DNA of 64,000 nucleotides, taken from contig JAMXIF010000003.1 of the NCBI GenBank assembly GCA_028583685.1, forward strand, positions 71,143,990 to 71,207,989. The letters run 5' to 3'. The notes under the pieces are model-generated. The model was not told the DNA's origin and searched no databases. It saw only the letters and a list, made by a program, of their open reading frames with translations. The translations under genes were made by a program, and so were the position numbers. The stretch is from Petaurus breviceps papuanus. Taxonomy: Eukaryota; Chordata; Mammalia; Diprotodontia; Petauridae. Shown here in pieces: positions 21,180-31,987 of this stretch (the first letter of the stretch is position 1; every line of letters begins with the position of its first letter).

Positions 21180-22102
21180 AGAATAGCTATAAAATAAATA
21201 TAAGCCTTTTTGTAGGATGGGGTGGGGGAGGGCATTAACAACTGGGATAGACGTTTCTACTGATGATGGTTGACTCCAAATCTGATTGGTTTGTCTCTTG
21301 TCTGAAAGTAAAGCTTTGAGGTGTCTTCTATTTTTATCTCTTAAGTAGTACATTATATAGAATCTAGTAAACGATGGTGTCCCTGAAATGTTTGGGAACT
21401 TGCAGACTACCCACTCTATACTACACAATTTCTGGAAACACGGATAGGATTTTGCCAGCCACAGTGCCATTTATGTGATATTTTCTTCAGCCAAGGCAGT
21501 TTCATTAATTTTTCCTGACTCATTTGAGAACCCATAAAAAGGCATCTGGTATTTTTTAATTGAACATGGCATTTAATTGGTCATTCTTTAGCCACCACAT
21601 TTCCCTATGTAGAAATTCTCAATTCCGTGCCCTTTCTGCCTCTAAGCAAAACATCCATCAGGAAAGCAACACTTAGGGTTGTTTTCCAAGACACCTGGCA
21701 TAAGTCATTAACAAACAGTAGGGAGGCTGTCAGCATCTGTAGGATAGAAGAATGAGTGACAAAGCTGGAGCCAAATCTGAGGGGGAGAATACTTTGGAAT
21801 CCCCCACTCCAAATGAGCTGTGGTGCAATGCACTCACATTTATTTCCACTTCACTTTAGCAATTGTGAGAAAGAAAGATTTTAAATGCTTTTCTCTTCCT
21901 TTTGTTTATTCCCTTTTCCCTTTTCAAACAATGACACCAAACTGCACTCCAGAACATCTACATGGCTTCTAGCTTGCTCAAGGTAGCCTTGCATAAATCC
22001 AGGAGCCAAGAATTTGTGTTTCTAGAAATTTCTACGATTTGTTTTGAGGTTTTATTTAACTGGAAAGACACTTCAACATCTAAACAATGGGAATCAGCAG
22101 CA

Positions 22103-22105
<3 letters not shown>
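21180..22105. other. No gene or clear repeat seen
   Basis: Apparently unique. The minus-strand open frame at 21150-21470 (106 codons) has no recognisable motif and overlaps the MIR fragment at its downstream end. Confidence 0.4.
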
Positions 22106-22107
<2 letters not shown>

Positions 22108-22170
<63 letters not shown>

Positions 22171-22440
22171 GCTCTCGCTTTCTCTCTCCCTCTTTCTGTC
22201 TCTCTTTCTCTCTCATTCTCTTTCTCTCTCTCCCTCCCTCTCTCTCACTTTATCTCTGTCTCTGTCTTTCTTTGTCTCTTTCTGTCTCTCTATCTCTGTC
22301 TCTCTCTGTCTCTATCTTTGTCTGTCTCTCCTCTCTCTCTTTCGTTGTCTGTCTCTATGTTCCTCTGTCTGTCTTTCTGTCTGTCTCTCTCTTTCTATAT
22401 CTCTCTCTGTTGCTTTGTCTTCTGTCTCTGTCTCTCTCTT
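22108..22440. repeat. (CT)n / TCTG microsatellite, long and degenerate
   Basis: About 33 CT units from 22108, then TCTG, TTTCTC and TCCC variants for another 250 bp. All three plus-strand frames stay open through it, giving the longest open frames of the window (Ser/Leu-rich). These are artefacts. Confidence 0.97.
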
Positions 22441-22631
22441 TAAAATTATACCTACAAAAATACACTAGAAGGAAACAGGAGCCACTAGTCAAGATCTACT
22501 TAGGAAAGAATTGAATGGTCTCAAAAAAGGATGTTAGGAACCACTTTTTAAAAATCACCAGTGGATAAGGGATGGAAAATTGAGTTTAGTCATAATATTC
22601 CAAATGTGTTTTGGAGGGCAAGGGTCAACAC

Positions 22632-23084
22632 CAAAGGTGTCAAACATGTGGCCCACTGAACCAGTCTGATCTAGATTAAAATGTAATTGGGAAACATTTA
22701 ACAAAATTAATGAAAACACAACAAAACATAGATAACATTGCATTTAAAAACTAATTCAATATGTAGCTTTTGTTATTTAGTCATTTCAGTCATGTCTAAT
22801 TCTTTGTGACACCATTTAGGGTTTTCTTGGCAAAGACACTAGAGTGGTTTGCCATTTCCTTCTTCAACTCATTTTATAGATGACTAAATGGAGGCAAACA
22901 GGGTTAAGTGACTTGTCCAGGGTCACACAGCTAGTGAATATCTGAGGCTGGATTTGAACTCAGGTCTTCTTGACTCTAGGCCTGGCATTCTATCCACGGC
23001 ACAACCTAGCTGCTCTCAATATGTAGCTACAGGGCTTATATATGGATTAATGGACCCTGATTCTATTTGAGTTTCACACCACTG
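22632..23084. mobile_element. hAT-like non-autonomous DNA transposon, split by a SINE
   Basis: Outer ends are inverted and similar: CAAAGGTGTCAAAC at the left and the complement of CAGTGGTGTGAAACTC at the right. Without the SINE (22769-23015 plus one target copy) it is about 190 bp. I see no convincing 8 bp target duplication. Family assignment is from end sequence only. Confidence 0.5.
22769..23015 (-). mobile_element. BovB-tailed MIR-headed SINE, antisense
   Basis: Plus-strand order is tail (cagtcatgtctaattctttg, ggttttcttggcaaagacac) then core (ggtcacacagctagtgaata). Perfect 13 bp target duplication tcaatatgtagct at 22756-22768 and 23016-23028, inside a hAT-like element. Confidence 0.92.
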
Positions 23085-23605
23085 GCAAATGACAAGCCAA
23101 CCTCAGACAATAATGATGGGTGCATAAAAACCCAATTTCATATGTTAACCAAACAATGACATAGATAGAAATGAAAATAATGTGTTCCTTGGAACAGCTG
23201 CCTGACTTAAAGTAGATGTGCCTGGATTTCTTCCCTGGCCTCATTTTTTTATTGCTGACTTGGGGGTCAGGGAGTTAAACCATTAGTACACCTTGCCCTT
23301 GATTCTATATAAAATGGAACCAAACCCCATTTTGCATATATAAGTTAAAATAAAAAGTGGTTATGCCAGTTTGGAGGAGGATTACTTGTATAATTTTTTT
23401 CCTCTCTGATTTTCTTCTCATACTTTTAATTACTTCTCTTACTTTTTGTTTCTCTTACTTCTTCTCTACCTATCTATATCTTACCCATTTTTTAAGAACA
23501 ACTTCATGTCAGATCTCTAAGAAATCTTCCCCTTTCATCCATAGATTTTCATGATCCTGTTCTTCTCTGCATTCTTTTATAACCACAATCTAACACACAG
23601 ACATA
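23085..23605. other. No gene seen
   Basis: Unassigned, with a pyrimidine-rich stretch near 23390-23480. Confidence 0.4.
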
Positions 23606-23607
23606 AA

Positions 23608-23858
23608 GTACGTTGTTGTTCCATCATTTTTAAGTTGTGTCTGATTCTTCGTGATCCCTTTTGGGTTTTCTTGGCAAAGATACTGAAGTGGTTTTCCATT
23701 TCCTTCTCCGGCTCATTTTACAGATGAGAAACTGAGGCAAAAGGTATCAAGTGACTTGCCCAGGGTCACATAGCTAGTGTCTAAGGCCACATTTGACCTC
23801 AGGTCTTCCTGACTCCCAGCCTGGCACTCTATCCACTATGCCATCTAGCTGTTCTAGA
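23608..23858 (-). mobile_element. BovB-tailed MIR-headed SINE, antisense
   Basis: 'gttgtgtctgattcttcgtg', 'ggttttcttggcaaagatac', 'cacatagctagtgtctaagg', ending 'atgccatctagctgttc'. The target duplication is not clear. Confidence 0.88.
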
Positions 23859-23944
23859 CACATAACACATAGACACAATCTAATACTTGATTATCATCTA
23901 ATCTCTTTTCTCCAGTGATTTCTTATGTGACCATCTTCTTTTGG

Positions 23945-24040
23945 CAGAAAAAGTACAAACTCCTTGGGCCCAAGGACTCTGTCTTTTACTTCTTTTAGAT
24001 AATTAACCCTCAGTAAATGCTTAAGTCATTTCTGGAGTGT
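23945..24040 (+). repeat. L2 3' tail (sense), short
   Basis: 'aaactccttgggcccaagga', 'ctgtcttttacttcttttag' and 'ccctcagtaaatgcttaag' follow the L2 3' end layout. Confidence 0.5.
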
Positions 24041-24402
24041 AAATTACTTCTTCCTTTGATGACTTTTTCAAAGGCCACGCCCACAGAGTGAAAGCTCTAG
24101 CAATCCTCCAGGTCACGCTGTCTGTCTTAACTAAATAAAGAATGGCTCATTACCCTAAGATTACTTATGAGGTGATTTTTTTGGATACAGAAACTCATAG
24201 AGCTCATTCATTAAGGAATACCCAGTGTAACAAAATCTGGATCTTTTTCAAGTACTGAAATTGTTAAACCAGAAAAATAAGTTAATTTTGGAGTCAAGGT
24301 CTTCATGCTATTTTCACGTTATACTAGAAGGAGTTGACAAGAACATCTGACAGACAATAATCACCATCACACTGATAATTTACTTTTCTATCATGTTTTA
24401 CC

Positions 24403-24657
24403 AGGCAGTTAGATGGTGCAGTGGAAGGAGAACTGGTCTTAGATTCAGGAAAAGCAGAGTTCAAATCTGGCCTCAAATACTTGCTAGCTGTGTGACCCTG
24501 GGCAAGTCACTAAACCTCTATTTGCCTCAGTTTCTCCTCTGTAAAATGGGGATAAACTGGAGAAGGAAATGATAAAGCAATCCAGTGTCTTTGCCAAGAA
24601 AACTCCATGGCTTTTGTCCTTGGGGTTACATAAAGTTAGACAGGACTGACCAATAAA
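24403..24657 (+). mobile_element. BovB-tailed MIR-headed SINE, sense
   Basis: The only full copy of this type on the plus strand: head 'caggcagttagatggtgcag', core 'ctagctgtgtgaccctgggc', tail 'ggagaaggaaatgataaagc' and 'agttagacaggactgacca'. Short repeat atgtttt flanks it (24393 and 24658). Confidence 0.85.
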
Positions 24658-24666
24658 TGTTTTCCA

Positions 24667-25140
24667 AGTCCTTTGCAAGATAATTTAATCTGAGATGATA
24701 AAAAAAAAAATGAATCTGGAGGTTATGTAGCTAAACTGGAAAGAAGTCATTTAAAGTAAACATATGGCCATTGATCTTTTTGCTGTTGTTCAAGCTGCTT
24801 TTGTGAAATCTTTTCACAATGTTTCATAAATCATGAGTGTTTATGAATGTTTAGGGACATGAGGCTCAATTGCTTACTTTAAAAAGTAATTATGTTAATG
24901 AAGAGCACATAGGGAGCATGGACTTTATTCACTGCAGTCAGGTACCCTACAGGATTATGTATAACCTCCCAAAGGATTATTGGTCCCTGAGAGAAAACAT
25001 GAATAGGAAGTATTGTCAAACAAGTCTTGTCTCATAGGTAAGGTATCAACACCAGTGATAATTAGCTTGAGTTATGGTATTAAATCTGGAAGGGAGTAGT
25101 GCTAGAAGTACCATGTCATCACATCAAATTATTGGAACTC
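24667..25140. other. No gene seen
   Basis: Unassigned AT-rich sequence. Confidence 0.4.
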
Positions 25141-25141
25141 C

Positions 25142-25315
25142 CAGTGGTGAGGAACCTGTGGCCTCAAGGTCAAATGTGGCCCTCTAGGTCCTCAAGTGTG
25201 GCCCTATGACTGAATCCAAACTTCACAGAACAAATGTTTGGATTCAGTCAAAGGGCCACACTTGAGGACCTAGAGGGCCACATATGGCATCGAGGCCACA
25301 GGTTCCTAACCCCTG
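25142..25315. mobile_element. Long-hairpin (foldback) DNA element, copy 2
   Basis: About 80 bp arms are near-perfect inverted complements: 'gtcctcaagtgtggccctat' and 'aagggccacacttgaggacc', with 'gaatccaaacttcacagaac' at the inner end of the left arm. Outer ends CAGTGGTGAGGAACCTG and CAGGTTCCTAACCCCTG (complement side). It could extrude as a cruciform. Same family as about 9660-9838 and the half copy at 37055. Confidence 0.8.
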
Positions 25316-25394
25316 TTAGACTCTTCCCAGTATTTACATATGTAACATACATTGACTTTGGTGCTTTGATGTATCTATGATCTCACTGTTATGT

Positions 25395-25720
25395 TCATTC
25401 TCTCAGCTGGCATGGATAGCAGCTTCAAGATTTCCCTTGGCAGAATGGGCAGATGAGAACAATTTGTTCCAACGGCCATGAAGGCAGCTTAAGCAGGCCC
25501 TATGAAGTACTTAGAGCTTGTTCAGGTATTAAAAACACCCAGACCATCCACTGCATCCTGGGCTATTGATTTTTGTCTTGTCATTGGACTTTGATGATTG
25601 GAAAAGAGTGAGACTGAGTACTTTGCACAACTCTGCCTCACTTAAATCCAATTCATGTGGAAGTCAGGATATCACCCTGTGATGTTATTGGACTGCTTCA
25701 AAAACAAAGGATGAACGATA
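25395..25720 (+). mobile_element. SINE-like element with a LINE-type tail, family X (sense)
   Basis: Sense copy of the family at 18820-19390. Landmarks are 'gatgagaacaatttgttcc' (25452), 'atgaaggcagcttaagcagg' (25477), 'aactctgcctcacttaaatc' (25630) and the tail 'gtgatgttattggactgctt' with 'acaaaggatgaac' (25678-25715), which parallels the LINE tail at 29501-29539. Confidence 0.65.
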
Positions 25721-25924
25721 ATGCTTTTTGCCCATGTTTTCCCCTAAATTTTCCTAGAATAGCCACCCAACACATTAGATGTCTTCTTCTTGGTCTTTTA
25801 ATATTGTGGGGATACTACTCAGGCTGTCCATCTGTGGTCTCTAATTCATGCTACCTGCCTGTCTCACCTCCTTCTCTTCTCACACTTTTTCCCAATAATG
25901 TATTTTCACTATTCACTAGATTAT

Positions 25925-26060
25925 AGACAGAGCTAGGAGGGACATTAGAAGTCATCTAGTTCAACTGCCTCAATTTTTATAGATGAGGAAATTGATTAGG
26001 ATATTCAAGAACTTGCTGAAGATCAGGCACTAAATTATTTGGACCCAGGTGCTCTGTTAG
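25925..26060 (-). repeat. MIR-related SINE fragment (antisense)
   Basis: 'gagctaggagggacattaga', 'gtcatctagttcaactgcct' and 'tttatagatgaggaaattga' give the antisense MIR-subgroup order. Confidence 0.55.
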
Positions 26061-26865
26061 TGCTCCTTACCTCCTTAATTATGAAGAAAAGGCGATGGGT
26101 AACCTGCTGCAGTAACCTTCTTATGTCAGCTGTGCATCTTTCTTTTATCATTTGTGTTACTTGTAAACTTTATTCTCTTGAGATTAAGGTTTTCCATAAT
26201 TCATGGCCACATATCATCACTGGGGGATGATTGGTGTTAAAGAGATGAGATTTTATGGCAATGAACTGTTTAGAATTCAAAAGCACTACAATTTCCCCAG
26301 TTTGATTCAGCTCAAACTCTTATTATTCAAATTTGGTCCAAGTTTAGTATTCACATACAGCATGTGTTTAAGATGATACGTGTGGGTACCACACACATAC
26401 ACATACACACACACAGAGTACAACCTACCTAAACTCTTATATCAGCCTTAGAGAATCCAGGGTCACCTTGACCTCATGCAAAGGCACCAGAGGAGCACTT
26501 TGGTTTCCTGTTGAGGAGCTAATTGAACAGATTCCCTGTGCAGATCGCATGCCATAGTGTAGGCAACATTTCCTACCTCAGAACTTCAGTGGGGCTATGA
26601 TCTCATCAGAGTAAGGATTATCTTCATTAATGGAGACTGTGACTCATCCATGGCTTTTCATCCTGTGTGATTCTTGTCCTGTTTTCCCATAGATTCCTCA
26701 CAAAGGATCTATTCCTCCCTGTAGGTCTTTTTACATTACACGGTCAGCAGTGATGCAGCACTCAAACTGTCCGTCTGTAATATTTCATTCTGACCACATG
26801 ATTCTCTCTCCCTCTTTTTTTCCAACCAAATGTTTCCAACCAGCTATTTCCTCGGGGGCATTGCT
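26061..26865. other. No gene seen
   Basis: Apparently unique, with a short CA-rich run near 26391-26416. No exon signal recognised. Confidence 0.4.
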
Positions 26866-26875
26866 CATCACTTCT

Positions 26876-27046
26876 TTTTTTTTTTGCCTTTTGGAGGGCA
26901 ATTGGGGTTAAGTAACTTGCCCAAGCTCACGCAGCTAGTTTTTTTTTTTTTTTCATGTGGGTGTTAAGTGTCTGAGACTGGAACCGAACTTGGGTCCTCC
27001 TGACTCCAGGGCCGGCACTTTACTCACTGAGCCACCTAGCCGCCCC
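26876..27046 (-). mobile_element. tRNA-headed short SINE, antisense, variant subfamily
   Basis: 10 bp target duplication catcacttct at 26866-26875 and 27047-27056. It shares 'ggaaccgaac', 'cactttactcactg' and 'gtgggtgttaag' with the copy at 13231. Confidence 0.92.
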
Positions 27047-27056
27047 CATCACTTCT

Positions 27057-27495
27057 CGAACCTAGGACATCATTGGCCATATAACTAACTTGCACCCACC
27101 GAACACTAAAAAATCACCTAAAATTTAAGATTCCTCAGAGATTGTATTTTTTCCCCCAGATATATCATCAGATAACATCAACAAGAGAGAATGTTGGTAG
27201 TGAAAAGATATATTTATGCATGATGAAGCATCTGGAGATTGTTTTTTTCAAATTGTTGTAACTTCCCAGATGTAATCTAGCTTGCTCAATTCTTCCAGTT
27301 CAGGTTTGGGCTCATTTTATTGTCCATTCGAAATTCCTATATCCGATTCATGTGCTAATGTGTTCATTTGATGTACTGGTCTTCCAGCATGTTATATGCT
27401 GGACAATAAACATTAGTTATCGATTTAGTTTTACTTGTATTCATTGTTAACCTCATCTTTTTTGAATAATCCTGAATCTCACTGAGGAAGGAATA
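27057..27495. other. No gene seen
   Basis: AT-rich unassigned sequence. Confidence 0.4.
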
Positions 27496-27497
27496 AA

Positions 27498-28000
27498 GAG
27501 AAGGGAATAAACATTTACTTAGCACACATGTGCCAGACACTGTGCTAAGTGCTTAAAAAATGTTGCCTGTTTGATCCTCACAACAAGCTTGTTAGGTAAA
27601 TACTATTGCTGTCCTCACTTTACAGTTGAGAAACTGAGGCAAGCAGAGGTTAAATGACTTGCTGAGGATCACACAGCTGGAAATTGTCTGAGGTCAGATT
27701 CAAACTTAGGTCTTCTTGACTCCAAGCCAAGTAAAATAAATAATAATAACCCATTTATATATCACTTTAAGGTTTACAAAATGTTTTACATATATTACCC
27801 TTACCTCATTTGATCTCCTACAACCCCATTAGGCAAGTGCTGCAGATATTAACTTCATTTTACAGGTGTGGAAATTGTACCTGGGAGAGATTAAATGACT
27901 TGCCTAGAGTTACAGAGCTAGTAAATAACAGAAGTGCAATTCAAATCCATTTCTTCCTGGTTGACTCCAGCTCTCTATCCATTATACCACACTGTCTCTT
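27498..28000 (-). repeat. Two MIR-like SINEs in a row (both antisense)
   Basis: The first spans about 27498-27728 (tgtgccagacactgtgctaa, ggatcacacagctggaaatt, taggtcttcttgactccaa). The second spans 27735-28000 (atatcactttaaggtttaca, tacctcatttgatctcctac, agagttacagagctagtaaa, ccattataccacactgtctc). Confidence 0.75.
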
Positions 28001-28555
28001 TGATTACATTAATGCAATCAACACACTATTACCTGTAAAAAGAAGTAGCTGAAGGAATTTATCATTTACAGGTAACCCTTCTTTCATTTGGACCTTGTTC
28101 AAGAAAGCCTTCAAAACACTCTTGGAGAACCTACTTACCCATTTCTTGCTTGATAATAATTGAAAGGTTGTTGAATAGTTAACCCTGTGGCTACATTTAA
28201 AAGTACCTTGTGTGATCTCTACATATTATGAGACACAAACTCCTTAAGGATAGTTTTTTAAAAGCTGTGTTTGGTTTCTAGCATAAAACACGTTTTTTTT
28301 TTCCCCTTTTGCAATCAATGAACAGTAGCACATCAGGACTTGTATTCTCTGTACGGGTATCAATTTAATGATATAGTTTGTTATAGAACATAATTTGTGA
28401 AAGCCTGCTGCTTCCCTTCCCAAGTCTTCATCAAGGATGCCCTGATGAATATTGTAGATTATTTCAAAAATATTTTGTAGAAATGGAAAAGTAGAACTAT
28501 AGGTCAATAAATATTGGTATTTCTACAGTTATTATTTTTATAATAAGGTATATGT
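28001..28555. other. No gene seen
   Basis: Unassigned AT-rich sequence. The minus-strand open frame at 28244-28507 has no recognisable motif. Confidence 0.4.
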
Positions 28556-28559
28556 ATTT

Positions 28560-28985
28560 TCTTTTCTAAATTTTTATTTTAATTTATAAAATAAAACAAG
28601 CATATACATAACATAGTAGAATTGCACATGAAACTGCAAATCTATTGCGTACAACTTGCTATTCCTTTTAAATATATAAGAAATTTTTCATAAAAATTTC
28701 TTTTTTATTTTTTCTTCCTTCCCCCACCCAAGATAGCTACCATTACATTATATAACAATATTACATATATTATATATATATATGTAAAATCATTCTATAC
28801 ATCCTTCCATTTATCAGTTCTTTCTCTGGATGCAGACAGTGTCTTTATATGTTCTTTGTAGTTAATTTGGATATTTATAATAGTCAAAATGACTTAGTCA
28901 CCCCAAGTTGTTCTTAAAACAATATTGCTATTACTGCATACAATGTTCATTTCACTTTTCTTTTCATTATTTCATGAATTACTTC
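28560..28985 (-). mobile_element. L1-type LINE 3' region (antisense), first part
   Basis: 'gttgttcttaaaacaatatt', 'gctattactgcatacaatgt' and 'tcatttcacttttcttttca' match the antisense of the marsupial L1 3' region as I remember it. The same element resumes at about 29571 with 'taatccatcatgatcacata' and 'cccatcaattggggaatggt'. Confidence 0.55.
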
Positions 28986-28989
28986 CATT

Positions 28990-29570
28990 TGAAATGTCTT
29001 AGGAAGCTTCTGAAGATCATCTGGCAGGATAAGATATTAGACACTGAGATCCTTTCTCGAGCTGAACTGCCAAGCATTCAAACTCTACTGAAGAGAGTAT
29101 AACTCTGATGGGCTGGTCACAGTGTTAGAATGCCAAACATATGCTTGCTTAAAAGACTATTTTATGGAGAACTTACACATGGTAAATGCTCACATGTTGA
29201 TCAGAAGAAGCAATACAAAGACACTCTCAAGCTCTCTCTTAAGAACTTTGGAATTGATTGTGTGACATGGGAGACACTGGCACAGAACCACTCAGCATGG
29301 TGTGCCCTCATCAGGGAAGGTGCTGTGCTCTGTGAGCAAAGCAGAATCGAAGTAGTTCAAAAGAAACGAGGTGTGCAAATTTAGATAATCCACCCCAAAT
29401 ATTCATATGGACTATTTGTGCCTGACATGTGGTAGAACATTCCAAGATTATTATCGATCTAAGTCACAGTCAGACACACTGCGACTTGACTCTAGCATAG
29501 TGATGTCATTTTGGTCCTCTTTGAGGATGAAGGACAACAAGAAAGCAACCAACCAAACTCAACAAACTAA
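28990..29570 (+). mobile_element. LINE C-terminal region and 3' tail (sense), clade unresolved
   Basis: Open islands encode RAELPSIQTLLKRV, then KRLFYGELTHGKCSHVDQKK, QYKDTLKLSLKNFGIDCVTW and a C-terminal LTCGRTF, half of a Cys-type zinc finger (about 29010-29450). This post-RT layout is common in animal non-LTR retrotransposons; I am unsure whether it belongs to RTE or another clade. The 3' end is 'tgatgtcattttggtcctct' plus 'ttgaggatgaaggacaac' and an AACC-rich tail. It sits inside an antisense L1. The RT itself is missing (5' truncated). Confidence 0.7.
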
Positions 29571-29684
29571 TCATTTCTTATACCACAGTAGTAATCCATC
29601 ATGATCACATACCACAACTTCTTAGTTATTAGAAAGAACAGAAATTTTGGGGATGCCCATCAATTGGGGAATGGTTGAACAAGG
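29571..29684 (-). mobile_element. L1-type LINE 3' region (antisense), second part
   Basis: Continuation of 28560-28985 on the far side of the LINE insertion: 'cacataccacaacttcttag', 'gatgcccatcaattggggaa'. Ends abruptly at the RTE remnant. Confidence 0.55.
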
Positions 29685-30930
29685 TACGTGCATTTTCTAA
29701 GCATTTGTTATACTCCTCTTTTTCAGTTTTCTTGGCAATAGATCCCTTAATAACTTCAAAATTGTGTCACCTCTGTCATAGACTTCTTCTGTATATAATT
29801 GTTCTAGTCCAACTGCTTTTCCTACTTTTTATTTTTTTAGTGCCATTTCTATTTTCTCAAGCACTACATGAGGGGCTCTGATGTTAGAGTCCAAATACAA
29901 CGGCTAAACTTTCATTGATGCAGACAACAATTTATCTAAATCATTATAGATCTTTTCCATTTTTCATCTATTCATTGTCCTTCTTCCCGTTTCATCTATA
30001 AATGTTCTCAGGATGATCTGGTTTGTTTTGGACCCTCATTGTGCTTAATGTAAACTAGGTTTTTTTTTTATTGCTTTTTTCTACTTAGGCAATATTGCCC
30101 TCAATCACCCACCATAATTTTTGGAAAGATTTAATAAATGTTTGTTCTAAACATATATTACCTTTGGCTGTCTTGAATCTCTGTCAAGGAAATCAAATGT
30201 TTGCTAGAGAAGGCTGCTCCTAGGCTCTATTTGTCTCTTCATTGTAGTGATCAATTTATATGGGTTATTCTTATCGAGAATATGACTAATCCCTTTTTAT
30301 ATCCAGTTATTCATTTTTTTATTGGGAGGCATTAAGAATTGTTTAAATAGGTCAATTTTGAGTTGACTCAATTGAGTTCCATATCCCTGCATTTTTATTC
30401 TTTCTTCTAATTTGGTATTGATTTTGATTTTTGCTCCAAGAAATTGATAGTTTGATGTACATGGATCACTGATTTAGAAATGGCTTCCATGTTAGTTCCA
30501 ATCTTTTTCTGTGCATTAAAACACAATCAGTTTCATTATTTGTGATGTGATTTGGTGCTCATCATGTCCATCCCCTTCTAACTTCTTCTTTTGAATAAAG
30601 TACTCATGATATATAGATGTGAGGATTTTTTAAAACAATGATCCTTTATCCTCTTTCTTTTATTATTCTTGAATGTTTCCAATGTATGTCTTCCTCCAAG
30701 CACACCTTGTGCATTGCAATTATTAAGTACTAACTTGTATGTTGATCTAGTTTGTAGGGAGTTATCAATTTTTTTCATCAAATTTCTCTGTCCTCTTATC
30801 CTCAAACAGATATTACACAAAAGCTGCAAATGCATCTTCAAGGTTGTTCATTGAAAATGCTTATCATAAATACAGCAATATAGGATGACCAAATATGCCA
30901 CAAAATGATGGCTTTTTTTTTGCTGTCTTT
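29685..30930 (-). mobile_element. RTE-clade LINE, endonuclease to early RT (antisense)
   Basis: Minus-strand islands in order: GRHTLETFKNNKRKRIKDHC and SHLYIMSTLFKRRS (end of the endonuclease), GAKIKINTKLEERIKM and GYGTQLSQLKIDLFKQF (just after the SDHR-type motif), then a short RT-entry stretch around 29745-29880. These patterns are known for RTE/BovB-like LINEs. It is truncated at 29685, where antisense L1 begins. Numerous stops and shifts; dead. It covers a part of the element complementary to, and overlapping little with, the sense copy at 11640-14200. Confidence 0.7.
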
Positions 30931-31975
30931 AAATGCATTATAAAACCAACTCTGCCAAGTCTGTATCTCCAAAAAGAATCTATAAGCCATCCTTTCAGTT
31001 AGTTCAACTTACTTTTTTGTTTGTTTGTTTCACTTATAGTGAGAATCTTAGGGTTACTATGGTTCAGGTTCTGAAACATTATGTCCTCTCATTAGTCACT
31101 GGATAAAAACCACATAGAGTAAAAAATTTGGTGTCTATAGATTTTTATAATTTCATTGATTCCTACTAAGATATAGACTGAAAATTGCTTATGAATGGAT
31201 TGAATGGACTTTAAACCTGAAAAAAGAAAAATATACAAAACAGCATCCTAAGAAGATGCACTGATATATTCCTTTGTTAAAAATAGATCCTTTGATAAAT
31301 GAGTGGAGCTGAGTTCTGACTGGTGCTCATATTCTCTCCACTACTGCACAATCAGTCCCATGGAGTCTTTTCATTCTATATGATTGGTGTCTACAAATCC
31401 TTCCTACACCATCCCCTCAATTTGCTGAAGGTTTTCCTATAGTTCTTTTAAATAATATTTCAGAAATACTATACAGCACCCAAGTCATCCATTTATCATA
31501 TCTTAATCTTGTTATATAACAGGCTCACCTCCTTCTTTGGTCATATATGCCTTGACATTGTCTTTTTATACCATTGGTAATATATTGCATTCAATCTAAG
31601 CTCTATAATATTGCTCTTGGCAAAACCTACTGAGAAGATTTAAGATTGCTCCTGTATCATTTATTTATTGATCCTATTTAATTGATTGCTTTTGTCCTGT
31701 TAACTGCTTAATACACAGCTATGTATCTTTGAACTTAGTTCAGAATCAGCTGGTCTGTTATGAGTTAAGTCCAGAAGTCCTGCTCTCCTGCTAATCACTG
31801 ATCTATTCTTGCCCCCAAAGAATTTAACTGATCTTGGCGAATGCATGTGAACATGAGAGAGGTGGACTTGATATCTTTACACTATCAAGTTGTCCTTCTG
31901 GTTTGTTGTCCAAAAATCTGGGCCACTATCTTGCACTTGCATTCAAATAATGAGAACTTCTTAGTTTCATGAGAG
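30931..31975. other. No gene seen; may include the decayed 5' part of the RTE LINE
   Basis: AT-rich. I could not assign islands of coding sequence with confidence. Confidence 0.35.
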
Positions 31976-31987
31976 AAAAGGGGGGGT

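Noticed and set aside
21962-22514. Three overlapping plus-strand open frames of 118-168 codons, Ser/Leu-rich
   Set aside because: They are translations of the CT microsatellite in all three frames; no other protein feature is present.
29130-29604. Two open frames with conserved-looking protein sequence
   Set aside because: They match the C-terminal region of a non-LTR retrotransposon and are 5' truncated; no host gene.
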